From Candidatus Sulfotelmatobacter sp. (GTDB taxonomy: Bacteria; Acidobacteriota; Terriglobia; Terriglobales; Acidobacteriaceae): a stretch of 8,520 nt of DNA. Positions 1 through 6,899 of the stretch are shown here, one piece after another. The stretch lies in contig JASHRB010000024.1 of NCBI GenBank assembly GCA_030037575.1, forward strand, positions 1 through 8,520, written 5' to 3'. Each line of letters starts with the position of its first letter. Within the stretch, counting starts at the first letter, position 1. The notes beneath the pieces are model-generated. The model made no database searches, was not told where the DNA came from, and saw nothing but the letters and a program-made list of their open reading frames with translations. A program made the translations under genes and the position numbers.

Positions 1-1
1 C

Positions 2-1249
2 GCCGGCCTCTGGAACGAGAAAGCGCGATGGGGAGCGGGTTGCAGTTTTGTGGATTACGACCGCGACGGCCATTTGGATTTGTTCGTCTCCAACTATGTG
101 GAATTTTCCTTCGAGAGCGCTCCGGTTCCCGGAGAAAACTCGAACTGCAACTGGAAGGGCGTGGCCGTGGAGTGCGGCCCGCGCGGGCTGCCCACGGGCC
201 GCCATTCTCTCTACCGCAACAACGGCGATGGTACGTTCTCCGACGTTAGCGAAAAAGCCGGGATCGCGAAGGCGACGGGGTCCTATGGAATGACCGTGGT
301 GGCGGCTGATCTCGATGAGGATGGATGGACCGATATTTTTGTGGCCTGCGATTCCACGCCAAGCCTGCTCTTCATGAACAACCACGACGGAACCTTCCGC
401 GAAGAAGGCGTGCTGCGCGGCGTGGCGCTCAGCGACGACGGGATGGAGCAGGCGGGCATGGGAGTGGGCGTGGGAGATTACGACCTCGACGGCCATCTGG
501 ATTTGTTTAAGACACACTTTGCCGAAGACGCCAACGGCTTGTATCACAACGACGGCAAGGGAAATTTCGACGATCTGACGCGGTCTTCTCGGGTGGCGGT
601 CGACACGCGATACATCTGCTGGGGCGCGGGCATCGTCGATCTCGATAACGATGGATATCCCGATTTGTTCATGGTTACGGGAAACGTTTATCCGGAAGTC
701 GAACGGAAGCTGCCGCAATTCCCTAACAAATCGCCGCGCGCGGTTTTCCGCAACCTGGGGAATCGCACATTTGAAGAACTCGGGATTGAGGCAGGACCGG
801 GCGTGGCCGCGCCGCATTGCAGCCGCGGTTGCGCCTTTGGCGATTTCGACAACGACGGCGATCTTGATATTTTGATTGTCAATCTCAACGAACCTCCCTC
901 GCTGCTGCGAAATGATATGCAGCGGAAACAGAACTGGATCAAGATCAAGTTGGAGGGGGTGAAGTCGAATCGCAGCGCGATTGGCGCGCGCGTGCTGGCA
1001 CGCTACGGCGAGAAAGTGCAGGCGCAGGCCGTTCTCAGCCAATCGAGCTTCTACTCCTGCAATGACTCCCGCCTGCATTTTGGCTTGGGCGGATTCTCCT
1101 CGGTCGATCTGGAAGTTTACTGGCCCCATGGGCTGCGGGAGCAATTCAAAGGGCTCGCCGCAAACCGCTTGGTCACGCTGCGCGAAGGAACCGGCATTAT
1201 AAAAAACCAGAGTTGGTGGCCCGATCGTTCGCAACTACAACTACACTGA
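2..1249 (+). CDS. CRTAC1-like FG-GAP/VCBS repeat protein with C-terminal ASPIC/UnbV domain (5' partial)
   Basis: The reading frame is open from base 2, so the gene starts outside the window; the GTG at 50 lies inside the first repeat and is not a credible start. Five calcium-binding FG-GAP-type loops of the form DxDxDGxxDL/I are visible: DYDRDGHLDL (base 53), DLDEDGWTDI (308), DYDLDGHLDL (476), DLDNDGYPDL (638) and DFDNDGDLDI (842). Each is preceded by a Gly/Ala-rich strand such as GMGVGVG. They are spaced as in integrin-like beta-propeller proteins. From NWIKIKLEG (base 932) to about 1190 the sequence fits the ASPIC/UnbV domain, with the typical GARVLARYG and LHFGLGG strings. Such proteins are usually exported, and their ligand is mostly unknown. 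A signal peptide cannot be checked because the N-terminus is missing. The gene ends in TGA at 1247-1249. About 146 bases and a separate promoter lie before the next gene, so they need not form an operon. Family assignment is firm; function is not. Confidence 0.93.
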   Translation, partial: AGLWNEKARWGAGCSFVDYDRDGHLDLFVSNYVEFSFESAPVPGENSNCNWKGVAVECGPRGLPTGRHSLYRNNGDGTFSDVSEKAGIAKATGSYGMTVVAADLDEDGWTDIFVACDSTPSLLFMNNHDGTFREEGVLRGVALSDDGMEQAGMGVGVGDYDLDGHLDLFKTHFAEDANGLYHNDGKGNFDDLTRSSRVAVDTRYICWGAGIVDLDNDGYPDLFMVTGNVYPEVERKLPQFPNKSPRAVFRNLGNRTFEELGIEAGPGVAAPHCSRGCAFGDFDNDGDLDILIVNLNEPPSLLRNDMQRKQNWIKIKLEGVKSNRSAIGARVLARYGEKVQAQAVLSQSSFYSCNDSRLHFGLGGFSSVDLEVYWPHGLREQFKGLAANRLVTLREGTGIIKNQSWWPDRSQLQLH

Positions 1250-1297
1250 GTCGTAATACCGGCAGACCTGCAGGGTAGGGATTTTCATAAAAAGGTC

Positions 1298-1326
1298 TTG
1301 ACAGCAAGCGTTCTCTAATCTTTAAA
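1298..1326 (+). promoter_or_regulatory. Putative sigma-70 promoter of the TonB-dependent receptor gene
   Basis: A perfect -35 hexamer TTGACA (1298-1303) is followed by a 17-base spacer and TTTAAA (1321-1326), a 4/6 match to TATAAT, in an AT-rich patch. Transcription would start near 1333, giving a leader of about 60 bases. The next upstream gene ends at 1249, so this is the natural promoter of the receptor. It was inferred by eye, with no experimental support. Confidence 0.6.
1303..1316. promoter_or_regulatory. Weak second LacI/cre-like site in the promoter spacer
   Basis: AGCAAGCGTTCTCT agrees at 11 of 14 positions with the operator-like site GGCAAACGTTTTCT upstream of the glycosidase gene, and at 11 of 14 with the cre consensus TGWAARCGYTWNCW. 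It lies between the -35 and -10 boxes, where a bound repressor would block polymerase. Its central CG is 38 bases from that of the stronger site at 1341. It is not a good palindrome and may be chance. Confidence 0.3.
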
Positions 1327-1340
1327 TACTAACCGATCGA

Positions 1341-1354
1341 AGTAAACGTTTTCT
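1341..1354. promoter_or_regulatory. Putative LacI/GalR-family operator upstream of the TonB-dependent receptor gene
   Basis: AGTAAACGTTTTCT is a near-perfect palindrome around a central CG (six of seven base pairs match). It fits the LacI-family/cre consensus TGWAARCGYTWNCW at 13 of 14 positions. It sits just downstream of the predicted transcription start, a usual place for repression. The 12-base core AAACGTTTTCTC (1344-1355) recurs exactly at 6790-6801 upstream of the glycosidase gene, which argues for shared control. The regulator is not encoded in the window. Confidence 0.6.
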
Positions 1355-1383
1355 CACCGGATGACCCTGTTTCGAAGGTGCAC

Positions 1384-1389
1384 AGGAGG
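1384..1389 (+). promoter_or_regulatory. Ribosome binding site fixing the receptor start
   Basis: A consensus AGGAGG lies six bases before the ATG at 1396. The same frame extends upstream to a GTG at 1378, but that start would place the Shine-Dalgarno inside the gene, so ATG 1396 is preferred. Confidence 0.85.
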
Positions 1390-1395
1390 AATCAA

Positions 1396-4300
1396 ATGCT
1401 TGTAACGGCTAGGCCCTGCCGCTTGCTGTGCCTGCTGTGGTTCGCGATGGTCGGCGCGGTTGGCGCATTCGCCCAGTTCACCAGCAGCGTCCAAGGTACT
1501 GTCCAAGACCCTTCCGGGGCCGGTATTCCTAAGGCCAAAGTGGTGATCGTGAATAAAGATACACAACTCGCCCAAACCACCACGGGCGATAGCGCGGGCA
1601 ACTTCCGCTTCGTAAGCCTCGCTCCAGGCTCCTACGAAGTTACAGTCGAAGCGCCGGGGTTCAGCAAGGCCGAGGCGAATATCATTTTGCTGACGGAGCA
1701 GAACCTAAACCTGCCCATCACTATGAAACTCGGTGCCGTGGCTGAGTCCGTCACGGTCACGTCCTTAGCACCGGTCGTCGATACCGCGGACAGCCGCAAC
1801 CAGTTGACGCTGGAGAATGCCGGGGTCGCCGAACTGCCGGTTGCCGGCCGCAATTTAGTTACGCTGACAACTTTGGCGCCGGGAGTTGCGGGCTTGGGAA
1901 CGATGGGCGGCGGCCAACCCGGCAAAGCCGGAACGCCGGGATCTGGTGTGGACAATTATTCGACGGAAACGCAAGTCGATGCCACGGCCAACGGACAAGG
2001 GCAGATGTCGAATATGTATGTGATCGACGGACTTGATGTGACCAGCGGCATCCGGCAAGGCGTGTTGAACCTGACTCCCAATCCGGAGTCGATCCAGGAA
2101 ACCAGCATTCAGGTCAATACCTACTCCGCCGAGTACACCCGCGCCAGCGGCGTGGAAGAAGTAATGACCACGAAATCGGGCTCAGAGCAATTCCATGGCG
2201 AAGCCGCCGATTGGTTCTATTACCAGAACATGTTCGCAACGACACACTTCTCCGGTCCGACCTATCTGCCGTTCCACGGCAATAATATGTCGTTTGCGGT
2301 CGGAGGCCCGGTGATTCCGCACAAACAGTTCTATTTCTACTTTGCCGTGGAGCCGTTGCGCTCATCGCAGGCAACCAGCTCTTCCATTACGTTCGCCGAT
2401 CCGCAGTTCATCGCGTGGGCCAAAGCAAATTATCCATCGACCGTGGGAACGAGCATACTAAGCTCCTATGTGCCAACGAATGTGAACGCGGTAAGCATTT
2501 CGGCAACCGGTTCGAGCATCACCGGCTGCGGCACCTCTGCCACCAACTTGCTTCCCTGCAGCCTGCCGCTCATCGATACCGGCAACTTCAGCGCTACGCA
2601 ACTGCGGAATGGCACACAGTATTTTATCCGTATCGACAAGGCCTTCAAAAACGACCGTATTTACGGAAGCTTCTATCGCACGGTTCTCAATTACGGCGCA
2701 GCCTCTGCAATACCGGTGTTCACGGCGCTCGACAACAACTGGCAGCGCGCGTTTCAGGTTAACCACACCCACACTTTTTCGCCCACGACTTTGAATGAAG
2801 CTATCTTTGGCGCGAACCGCGTAGAAGGAACCTTGGGCAGCGGAGCGCAGAATTACAGTGTGCCGTCGATCGCGGTGACGGGGTTAAACACGGAAGATGG
2901 ACAAGCTTTTGGCGTTGGCTTCGCGCAAGGAGATTTCATCCAGCACAACTATCACTGGCGCGATGTTCTCGCGCATGTGCAGGGCGCCCATTCGCTGAAG
3001 TTCGGTTACGAGGGATGGTATGGCGATGATGTCGAGCCGTTCCAGGGGCCCTATGCTCAGCCTACCTTCACGTTCAATAATCTGCTCGACCTGTCACAAG
3101 ACAACGCGCAATACGAAAATCACGTAATGTACAGCCCGATCACCGGCCAGCCGGTGCTGTGGTCGTGGGATGCTGCATCGAGAACCTGGGGCCTTTTTGC
3201 CGAAGACACTTGGAAGGTGAAGCGAAATGTCACGCTTACGATGGGCTTGCGCTGGGATGACAGCGGCAATCCCTGGTCGAAGAGCCCAACGACCGTGTTC
3301 GGCAACTTCTATCTCGGACCGGGCCAAACCTACGACCAACAAGTTGCAAACGGCTTCGCCAAAGCCACTCCGAAAGCTTTGAACAGCGCGGTGACGGATC
3401 TGCTCAGTCCTCGCGTCGGCGTTGCCTGGGACATTACCGGCAGGGGCAATTCTGTGCTGCGCGGAGGATTCGGTGTGTTCAACAACTGGCTGACTCAGGC
3501 CAATGTACAGGAGGAATTTCGCGGCAGCCCGCCCGGACCGATTATTCCAACCTTTACCGCAGGTACATCGACGCCCCCGCTGTTTACCGTGGGTACGGGC
3601 GGGAAACCCCCGTTTGGATTCGCCTATCCGCCCCTGGCGGGATCGCCGATCTGCCCGACCCTCGGCGACGACGGGTGTCTGGATTCGCAGGGCGGTATTG
3701 TCGGCGGCAACTTCTTGATCGGAGGAATCAACCCGAATTTGAAATCGCCGAAGGCCAATATCTGGTCGGCGACCTTCGAACAAGAAATCGGCCACAACTT
3801 CTCTGCCAGCGCCGGTTACGCCGGGTCGCATTCCTACAACGTGGCCAGCGGCGGCAATCAGGCGGGCGAGGTGAGCTATGGCGAAGACATCAATGCTTTC
3901 GCGGGCGATCTGTTCACCCGCGCGGCCGCCAGCCGGCTCAACCACAGCTTTGGAGAGATTGTTTACACCGATAACAGCCGCTACGGAAACTACGAAAGTG
4001 TTTTCTTCGACTTCAAAGGACGGCTCTCGCGTCGCGGATTCCTGGAAGCGTCCTATACGCGTTCGCGTTCGGAAGATGACGCCGGCGGACCGCTCGGCGC
4101 CTATCCGGCCGAGGCGAATCCGGCGCAGTATTACGGCCCTTCGCAGTGGGACACGCCGAATCGCTTCTCGCTTACTTTTAACTATCAATTGCCTGGACTG
4201 AAAACCGCGCAGGGACTGGTGGGAAGAGCGACGCAAGGTTGGGGTATCAGCGGAACCAGCATTTTCCAAAGCGGATATCCCACCATGGTTTACACAAGCG

Positions 4301-4767
4301 CAGCGTTTCTGGCGGTGTGCAGGTCCGGCACCTTGAGCCCTTGCTCGGCGAGCGATCCCGCAGTCGCGTACCAGGCGGGTAGCGGCGATTACAACGCGGA
4401 TGGCGACAACAACGATTATCCCGATGTGACAAGCTATCAACAGGGAAAATCAAAAAGTGCGTTCATCAACGGGGTTTTCACTTCCGGACAATTCACCGCT
4501 CCGGCGATCTTCGGCAACGAAGGCAACGAGAGGGCGAATCCCTTCTGGCAGCCGAATTTCGCAGAAACCGACGTCAACATGTACAAGATCACGCACATTG
4601 CTGAGAGAGTCGATGTGCAACTGCGCTTTGAATTCTTCAACCTCTTTAACCGCGTGAATCTTACTGGCTTCGACAACAATTTTGCCGATCTGGGCAGCAC
4701 GTTTGGAAAGGCCACGGCGCAGCAGTTGCCGCGCAACTGGCAAGTGGCCGCCAGATTTACTTTCTAA
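1396..4767 (+). CDS. Oar-like TonB-dependent outer-membrane receptor with carboxypeptidase regulatory-like domain
   Basis: This 1,123-residue protein is predicted to sit in the outer membrane and import a large substrate using TonB energy. A Sec signal peptide is clear: a basic start, a hydrophobic stretch around LLCLLWFAMVGAVG, and an AFA-Q cleavage point near residue 26. Residues about 30-112 form a carboxypeptidase-regulatory/CNA-B-like beta-sandwich (QGTVQDPSGAGIPKAKVVI, then GNFRFVSLAPGSYEVTV). A plug-like region follows, with the marker ELPVAGRNLVTLTTLAPGV (about 146-164). The rest is a long beta-barrel rich in aromatic and Gly strands, ending in the expected terminal aromatic (VAARFTF). 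A loop near residues 998-1011, DYNADGDNNDYPDV, resembles a calcium-binding loop and occurs in related receptors. Length and domain order match the Oar-like families abundant in Acidobacteriota. No SusD partner is visible. A shared operator-like site and convergence with the GH127-like gene suggest a carbohydrate substrate, but this is inference. The reading frame is intact. Confidence 0.93.
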   Translation: MLVTARPCRLLCLLWFAMVGAVGAFAQFTSSVQGTVQDPSGAGIPKAKVVIVNKDTQLAQTTTGDSAGNFRFVSLAPGSYEVTVEAPGFSKAEANIILLTEQNLNLPITMKLGAVAESVTVTSLAPVVDTADSRNQLTLENAGVAELPVAGRNLVTLTTLAPGVAGLGTMGGGQPGKAGTPGSGVDNYSTETQVDATANGQGQMSNMYVIDGLDVTSGIRQGVLNLTPNPESIQETSIQVNTYSAEYTRASGVEEVMTTKSGSEQFHGEAADWFYYQNMFATTHFSGPTYLPFHGNNMSFAVGGPVIPHKQFYFYFAVEPLRSSQATSSSITFADPQFIAWAKANYPSTVGTSILSSYVPTNVNAVSISATGSSITGCGTSATNLLPCSLPLIDTGNFSATQLRNGTQYFIRIDKAFKNDRIYGSFYRTVLNYGAASAIPVFTALDNNWQRAFQVNHTHTFSPTTLNEAIFGANRVEGTLGSGAQNYSVPSIAVTGLNTEDGQAFGVGFAQGDFIQHNYHWRDVLAHVQGAHSLKFGYEGWYGDDVEPFQGPYAQPTFTFNNLLDLSQDNAQYENHVMYSPITGQPVLWSWDAASRTWGLFAEDTWKVKRNVTLTMGLRWDDSGNPWSKSPTTVFGNFYLGPGQTYDQQVANGFAKATPKALNSAVTDLLSPRVGVAWDITGRGNSVLRGGFGVFNNWLTQANVQEEFRGSPPGPIIPTFTAGTSTPPLFTVGTGGKPPFGFAYPPLAGSPICPTLGDDGCLDSQGGIVGGNFLIGGINPNLKSPKANIWSATFEQEIGHNFSASAGYAGSHSYNVASGGNQAGEVSYGEDINAFAGDLFTRAAASRLNHSFGEIVYTDNSRYGNYESVFFDFKGRLSRRGFLEASYTRSRSEDDAGGPLGAYPAEANPAQYYGPSQWDTPNRFSLTFNYQLPGLKTAQGLVGRATQGWGISGTSIFQSGYPTMVYTSAAFLAVCRSGTLSPCSASDPAVAYQAGSGDYNADGDNNDYPDVTSYQQGKSKSAFINGVFTSGQFTAPAIFGNEGNERANPFWQPNFAETDVNMYKITHIAERVDVQLRFEFFNLFNRVNLTGFDNNFADLGSTFGKATAQQLPRNWQVAARFTF

Positions 4768-4789
4768 GGATGGGTGCTGTACTCGCTGA

Positions 4790-4826
4790 AAAAGCCTCTC
4801 CGCTTGAAGAGAGCGGAGGGGCTTTT
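4790..4826. terminator. Bidirectional rho-independent terminator between the receptor and glycosidase genes
   Basis: A 15-base arm (4790-4804) pairs with 4812-4826 around a 7-base loop, with a single G-U type mismatch. The stem carries AAAA on its left and TTTT on its right, so an RNA from either strand ends in a U-rich tail. It lies 22 bases after the receptor stop and 54 bases after the glycosidase stop, so it can terminate both convergent transcripts. Confidence 0.9.
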
Positions 4827-4880
4827 GTTCTGCGCAGAGGGAGGGCCGGTCGCGCGGAATCTTGCTTGCAGAGAATCGAT

Positions 4881-6758
4881 CTACGACACTAGCCGCACAT
4901 AGGCGCTGTAGGTTTCCCCGTCGATACTCATGAATGGACGCATGGTCACGCTGCTTCCGTTGGCGGCGACGGCCAGCCAATCGCCCGTGGCATTGTTGGT
5001 GGGCTGGGCTTGCAACAAGGCGGCCCGCTCGAACGTCGGCTGGGAATCGGCGATCGCCATAAGCACGAACGGCCCTTGCATCAACCCCGCCATGTTTGGA
5101 TGGTTCGCATCTACCTCTACGACTCGCAACGGCATGGGCAATTCCAACTCAATGCGATCACCGTCCTTCCAGCTGCGACGAGTGGCAGCGAAGCTACCCG
5201 GTTGCACCGGGTCCGAGACGCGATTGCCGTTTACAGAGAGCACCGGATCGGGCCTGGCCCATGCCGGAACGCGCACATAGACCGTGTATTCCTTAGCCTG
5301 TGAACCCGACACTTGAATTTGAATTTTGTTGTCGAAGGGATATCTGGTTTCCTGCCTCAGTCCGTAGCGACCGCTGCCATCGCTCCATTGCACCCTCGAC
5401 GGGGTAAAGAGATTCACGTAAACCCCGTCGGAGGAACGCAAGTAGGTGCTGACGTGGTAATCGGCGGCGAGTTGCGGGAAGGTTCCCGAACAGCACGGCC
5501 ATTTTTGTCCGTACCAGACTTTCTTGCCGCTTATGTTGTAGTCGGAATAATAAAACGAAGTGCCGTCAGCCTGGATCGGCCACGCGCCGAGAATCGTGTT
5601 GTAAAGGACGCGCTCCATGCTGTCGCCATAGCTGGAGTCTTTGGTTGCGCACAGCAGATAGCGCGTGATCTTGAAGTGGCCATACGAGCCGCAGGGGGTT
5701 TCGAAACTGGCGTGAGTAGAGCTGAGACTGTCGCCCAACTGGCCGCGGCCGGGTTCTCCGAAAGATTCGTCCGGCCCCCAACCACCGGTGGCGAAGCTTT
5801 GCGTGGTCAGCAGCATTTCGAAACCATTCTTTGCGGCGCGCAGATGTTTCACGCTGCCTAGAGTGATATAGGCCTGCATCGCCGAACTGAACGCGTTGAC
5901 GTGACTATAGGCGTGTTCGAAGGGCAGAACGTTGTTTCCCTCGGCCAGCGGATTGAAATATGTGTCATCCTCGAGATACTTTTTGGCCATCTCGCGATAG
6001 AACACATCGCCGCTGCGCTGATAAGCGAGAAAAAGATTTTCCGGCAGGGTGTAGGTCTCGTCCCAAGTGTAGGAAGTGTCTTTGTGAGGACGCGAGCGCT
6101 GCTCCTGTCGGGATAGAGCTTTCTCCGGCAAATACGCCACAATGGCGTGGGTCAGTTTTTCATGAACTTCCCTCGCCATCGGATCGTGCGCAAATTCATG
6201 CGCGTCGATCAGGCCGCAGGAAAGTTTGTCGTAGGTATACGCCGGGAGCCGGTAATCGACGAAGAAAGTAGCCTTGGCGTCGAGTGTCTCCGCGTAGCCT
6301 TTTACCAGCCGAATGATCTTCGCGCGGGTCCGCTGGTCCCCTGTAACCGCATAGCAGCGCGCCAACGCCGATACGTATTGTCCAAAACTGTGCCCGGGGA
6401 TGAACGCGTGGAAGTCATTGCGGATCAGGCTGAACCCGGTGCCGTCGTACCAGCCACCCATATCCTCGCCCGGAGCCGGCAGGCCGGCCTGCTGGCGAAA
6501 GACCTTGAGCAGGCGGTCGTCTTCGAGATTCAGGAAGCGGGCGTGGTTTTCTTCGAACTGCCGCTTCATGGGACCGGCAAGCAACTCCACATCGGAATAC
6601 GAGAATGTCGTGAGCGGCGGGGTGATCGCTACGCTGCCCCTGTCTGGCGAAGGCGACGCCCAGGCGCGAACCGCTCTCCCAGAACCGGCCAGGGTGGAAG
6701 CAGCAGTTACGCCCGCAGCTTGTAAGAAGGTACGGCGGCTGACGTCAGTGCGCATCAT
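4881..6758 (-). CDS. Tat-exported GH127-type glycoside hydrolase (putative beta-L-arabinofuranosidase)
   Basis: The 625-residue product begins with a twin-arginine signal (SRRTFLQAAG, then an Ala-rich stretch with likely cleavage near AWA-S, about residue 34), so it should be exported folded. The body fits the GH127/DUF1680 alpha/alpha-barrel plus C-terminal beta-sandwich. Visible markers are GGWYDGTGF (101-109), PGHSFGQYVSAL (121-132), GGWGPDESFGEPG (325-337), ASFETPCGSYGHFK (350-363), YNTILGA, FYYSDYN and WPCCSG (420-425). In characterised GH127 (HypBA1) the nucleophile is a Cys in a CC pair bound to zinc with a Glu and another Cys. Here C422/C423 plus E353 and C356 are the candidates, and E331 or E335 may be the acid/base. 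Activity on L-arabinofuranosides is the family precedent; GH146-like or other specificity is possible. Two adjacent ATGs occur (6758 and 6755). The second has the better Shine-Dalgarno spacing (7 versus 4 bases). The frame is intact. The gene converges with the receptor gene and has its own upstream operator-like site. Confidence 0.9.
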   Translation of the reverse strand: MMRTDVSRRTFLQAAGVTAASTLAGSGRAVRAWASPSPDRGSVAITPPLTTFSYSDVELLAGPMKRQFEENHARFLNLEDDRLLKVFRQQAGLPAPGEDMGGWYDGTGFSLIRNDFHAFIPGHSFGQYVSALARCYAVTGDQRTRAKIIRLVKGYAETLDAKATFFVDYRLPAYTYDKLSCGLIDAHEFAHDPMAREVHEKLTHAIVAYLPEKALSRQEQRSRPHKDTSYTWDETYTLPENLFLAYQRSGDVFYREMAKKYLEDDTYFNPLAEGNNVLPFEHAYSHVNAFSSAMQAYITLGSVKHLRAAKNGFEMLLTTQSFATGGWGPDESFGEPGRGQLGDSLSSTHASFETPCGSYGHFKITRYLLCATKDSSYGDSMERVLYNTILGAWPIQADGTSFYYSDYNISGKKVWYGQKWPCCSGTFPQLAADYHVSTYLRSSDGVYVNLFTPSRVQWSDGSGRYGLRQETRYPFDNKIQIQVSGSQAKEYTVYVRVPAWARPDPVLSVNGNRVSDPVQPGSFAATRRSWKDGDRIELELPMPLRVVEVDANHPNMAGLMQGPFVLMAIADSQPTFERAALLQAQPTNNATGDWLAVAANGSSVTMRPFMSIDGETYSAYVRLVS

Positions 6759-6762
6759 TGCA

Positions 6763-6767
6763 CTCCT
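6763..6767 (-). promoter_or_regulatory. Ribosome binding site of the GH127-type gene
   Basis: On the minus strand AGAGGAG lies four bases before the first ATG (6758) and seven before the second (6755). The spacing favours the second, which would remove one Met and leave the Tat signal unchanged. Confidence 0.75.
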
Positions 6768-6786
6768 CTAGGTTTCGGGAATCGTT

Positions 6787-6800
6787 GGCAAACGTTTTCT
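6787..6800. promoter_or_regulatory. Putative LacI/GalR-family operator upstream of the GH127-type gene
   Basis: GGCAAACGTTTTCT has a central AAACGTTT palindrome and fits the cre-type consensus TGWAARCGYTWNCW at 12 of 14 positions. It shares an exact 12-base core with the site upstream of the receptor gene. It lies about 30 bases before the start codon and just downstream of the predicted -10, a position suited to repression. Confidence 0.58.
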
Positions 6801-6803
6801 CTT

Positions 6804-6833
6804 GGTGTACGCCGTCCCCAGCCTGCTTGTCAA
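6804..6833 (-). promoter_or_regulatory. Putative promoter of the GH127-type gene
   Basis: A perfect TTGACA occurs on the minus strand at 6833-6828. The best -10 is TACACC (6809-6804) after an 18-base spacer, only a 3/6 match, so it may be weak or need an activator. The receptor gene also has a perfect TTGACA followed by a LacI-like site, which supports this region as the regulatory one. Confidence 0.42.
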
Positions 6834-6899
6834 TCTTGCGTATCGAGCCGTGCTAAATGTAACCCAAGGGGAATTGCCTGCATTGTCTGCCAGGTGCCC

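Noticed and set aside
679..692. GAAACGTTTATC, another CG-centred cre-like sequence
   Set aside because: It fits the consensus at only 10 of 14 positions and lies inside the CRTAC1-like coding region, where it encodes part of a normal repeat.
1267..1274. Palindrome CCTGCAGG after the first gene as a possible terminator
   Set aside because: It is only 8 bases with no loop and no following T-tract. No convincing terminator was found for the CRTAC1-like gene.
3094..4440. Long open frame (448 codons) on the minus strand opposite the receptor gene
   Set aside because: It is an antisense shadow of a GC-rich coding frame. The product is Arg/Ala-rich with no recognisable domain, and the plus-strand receptor fully explains the region.
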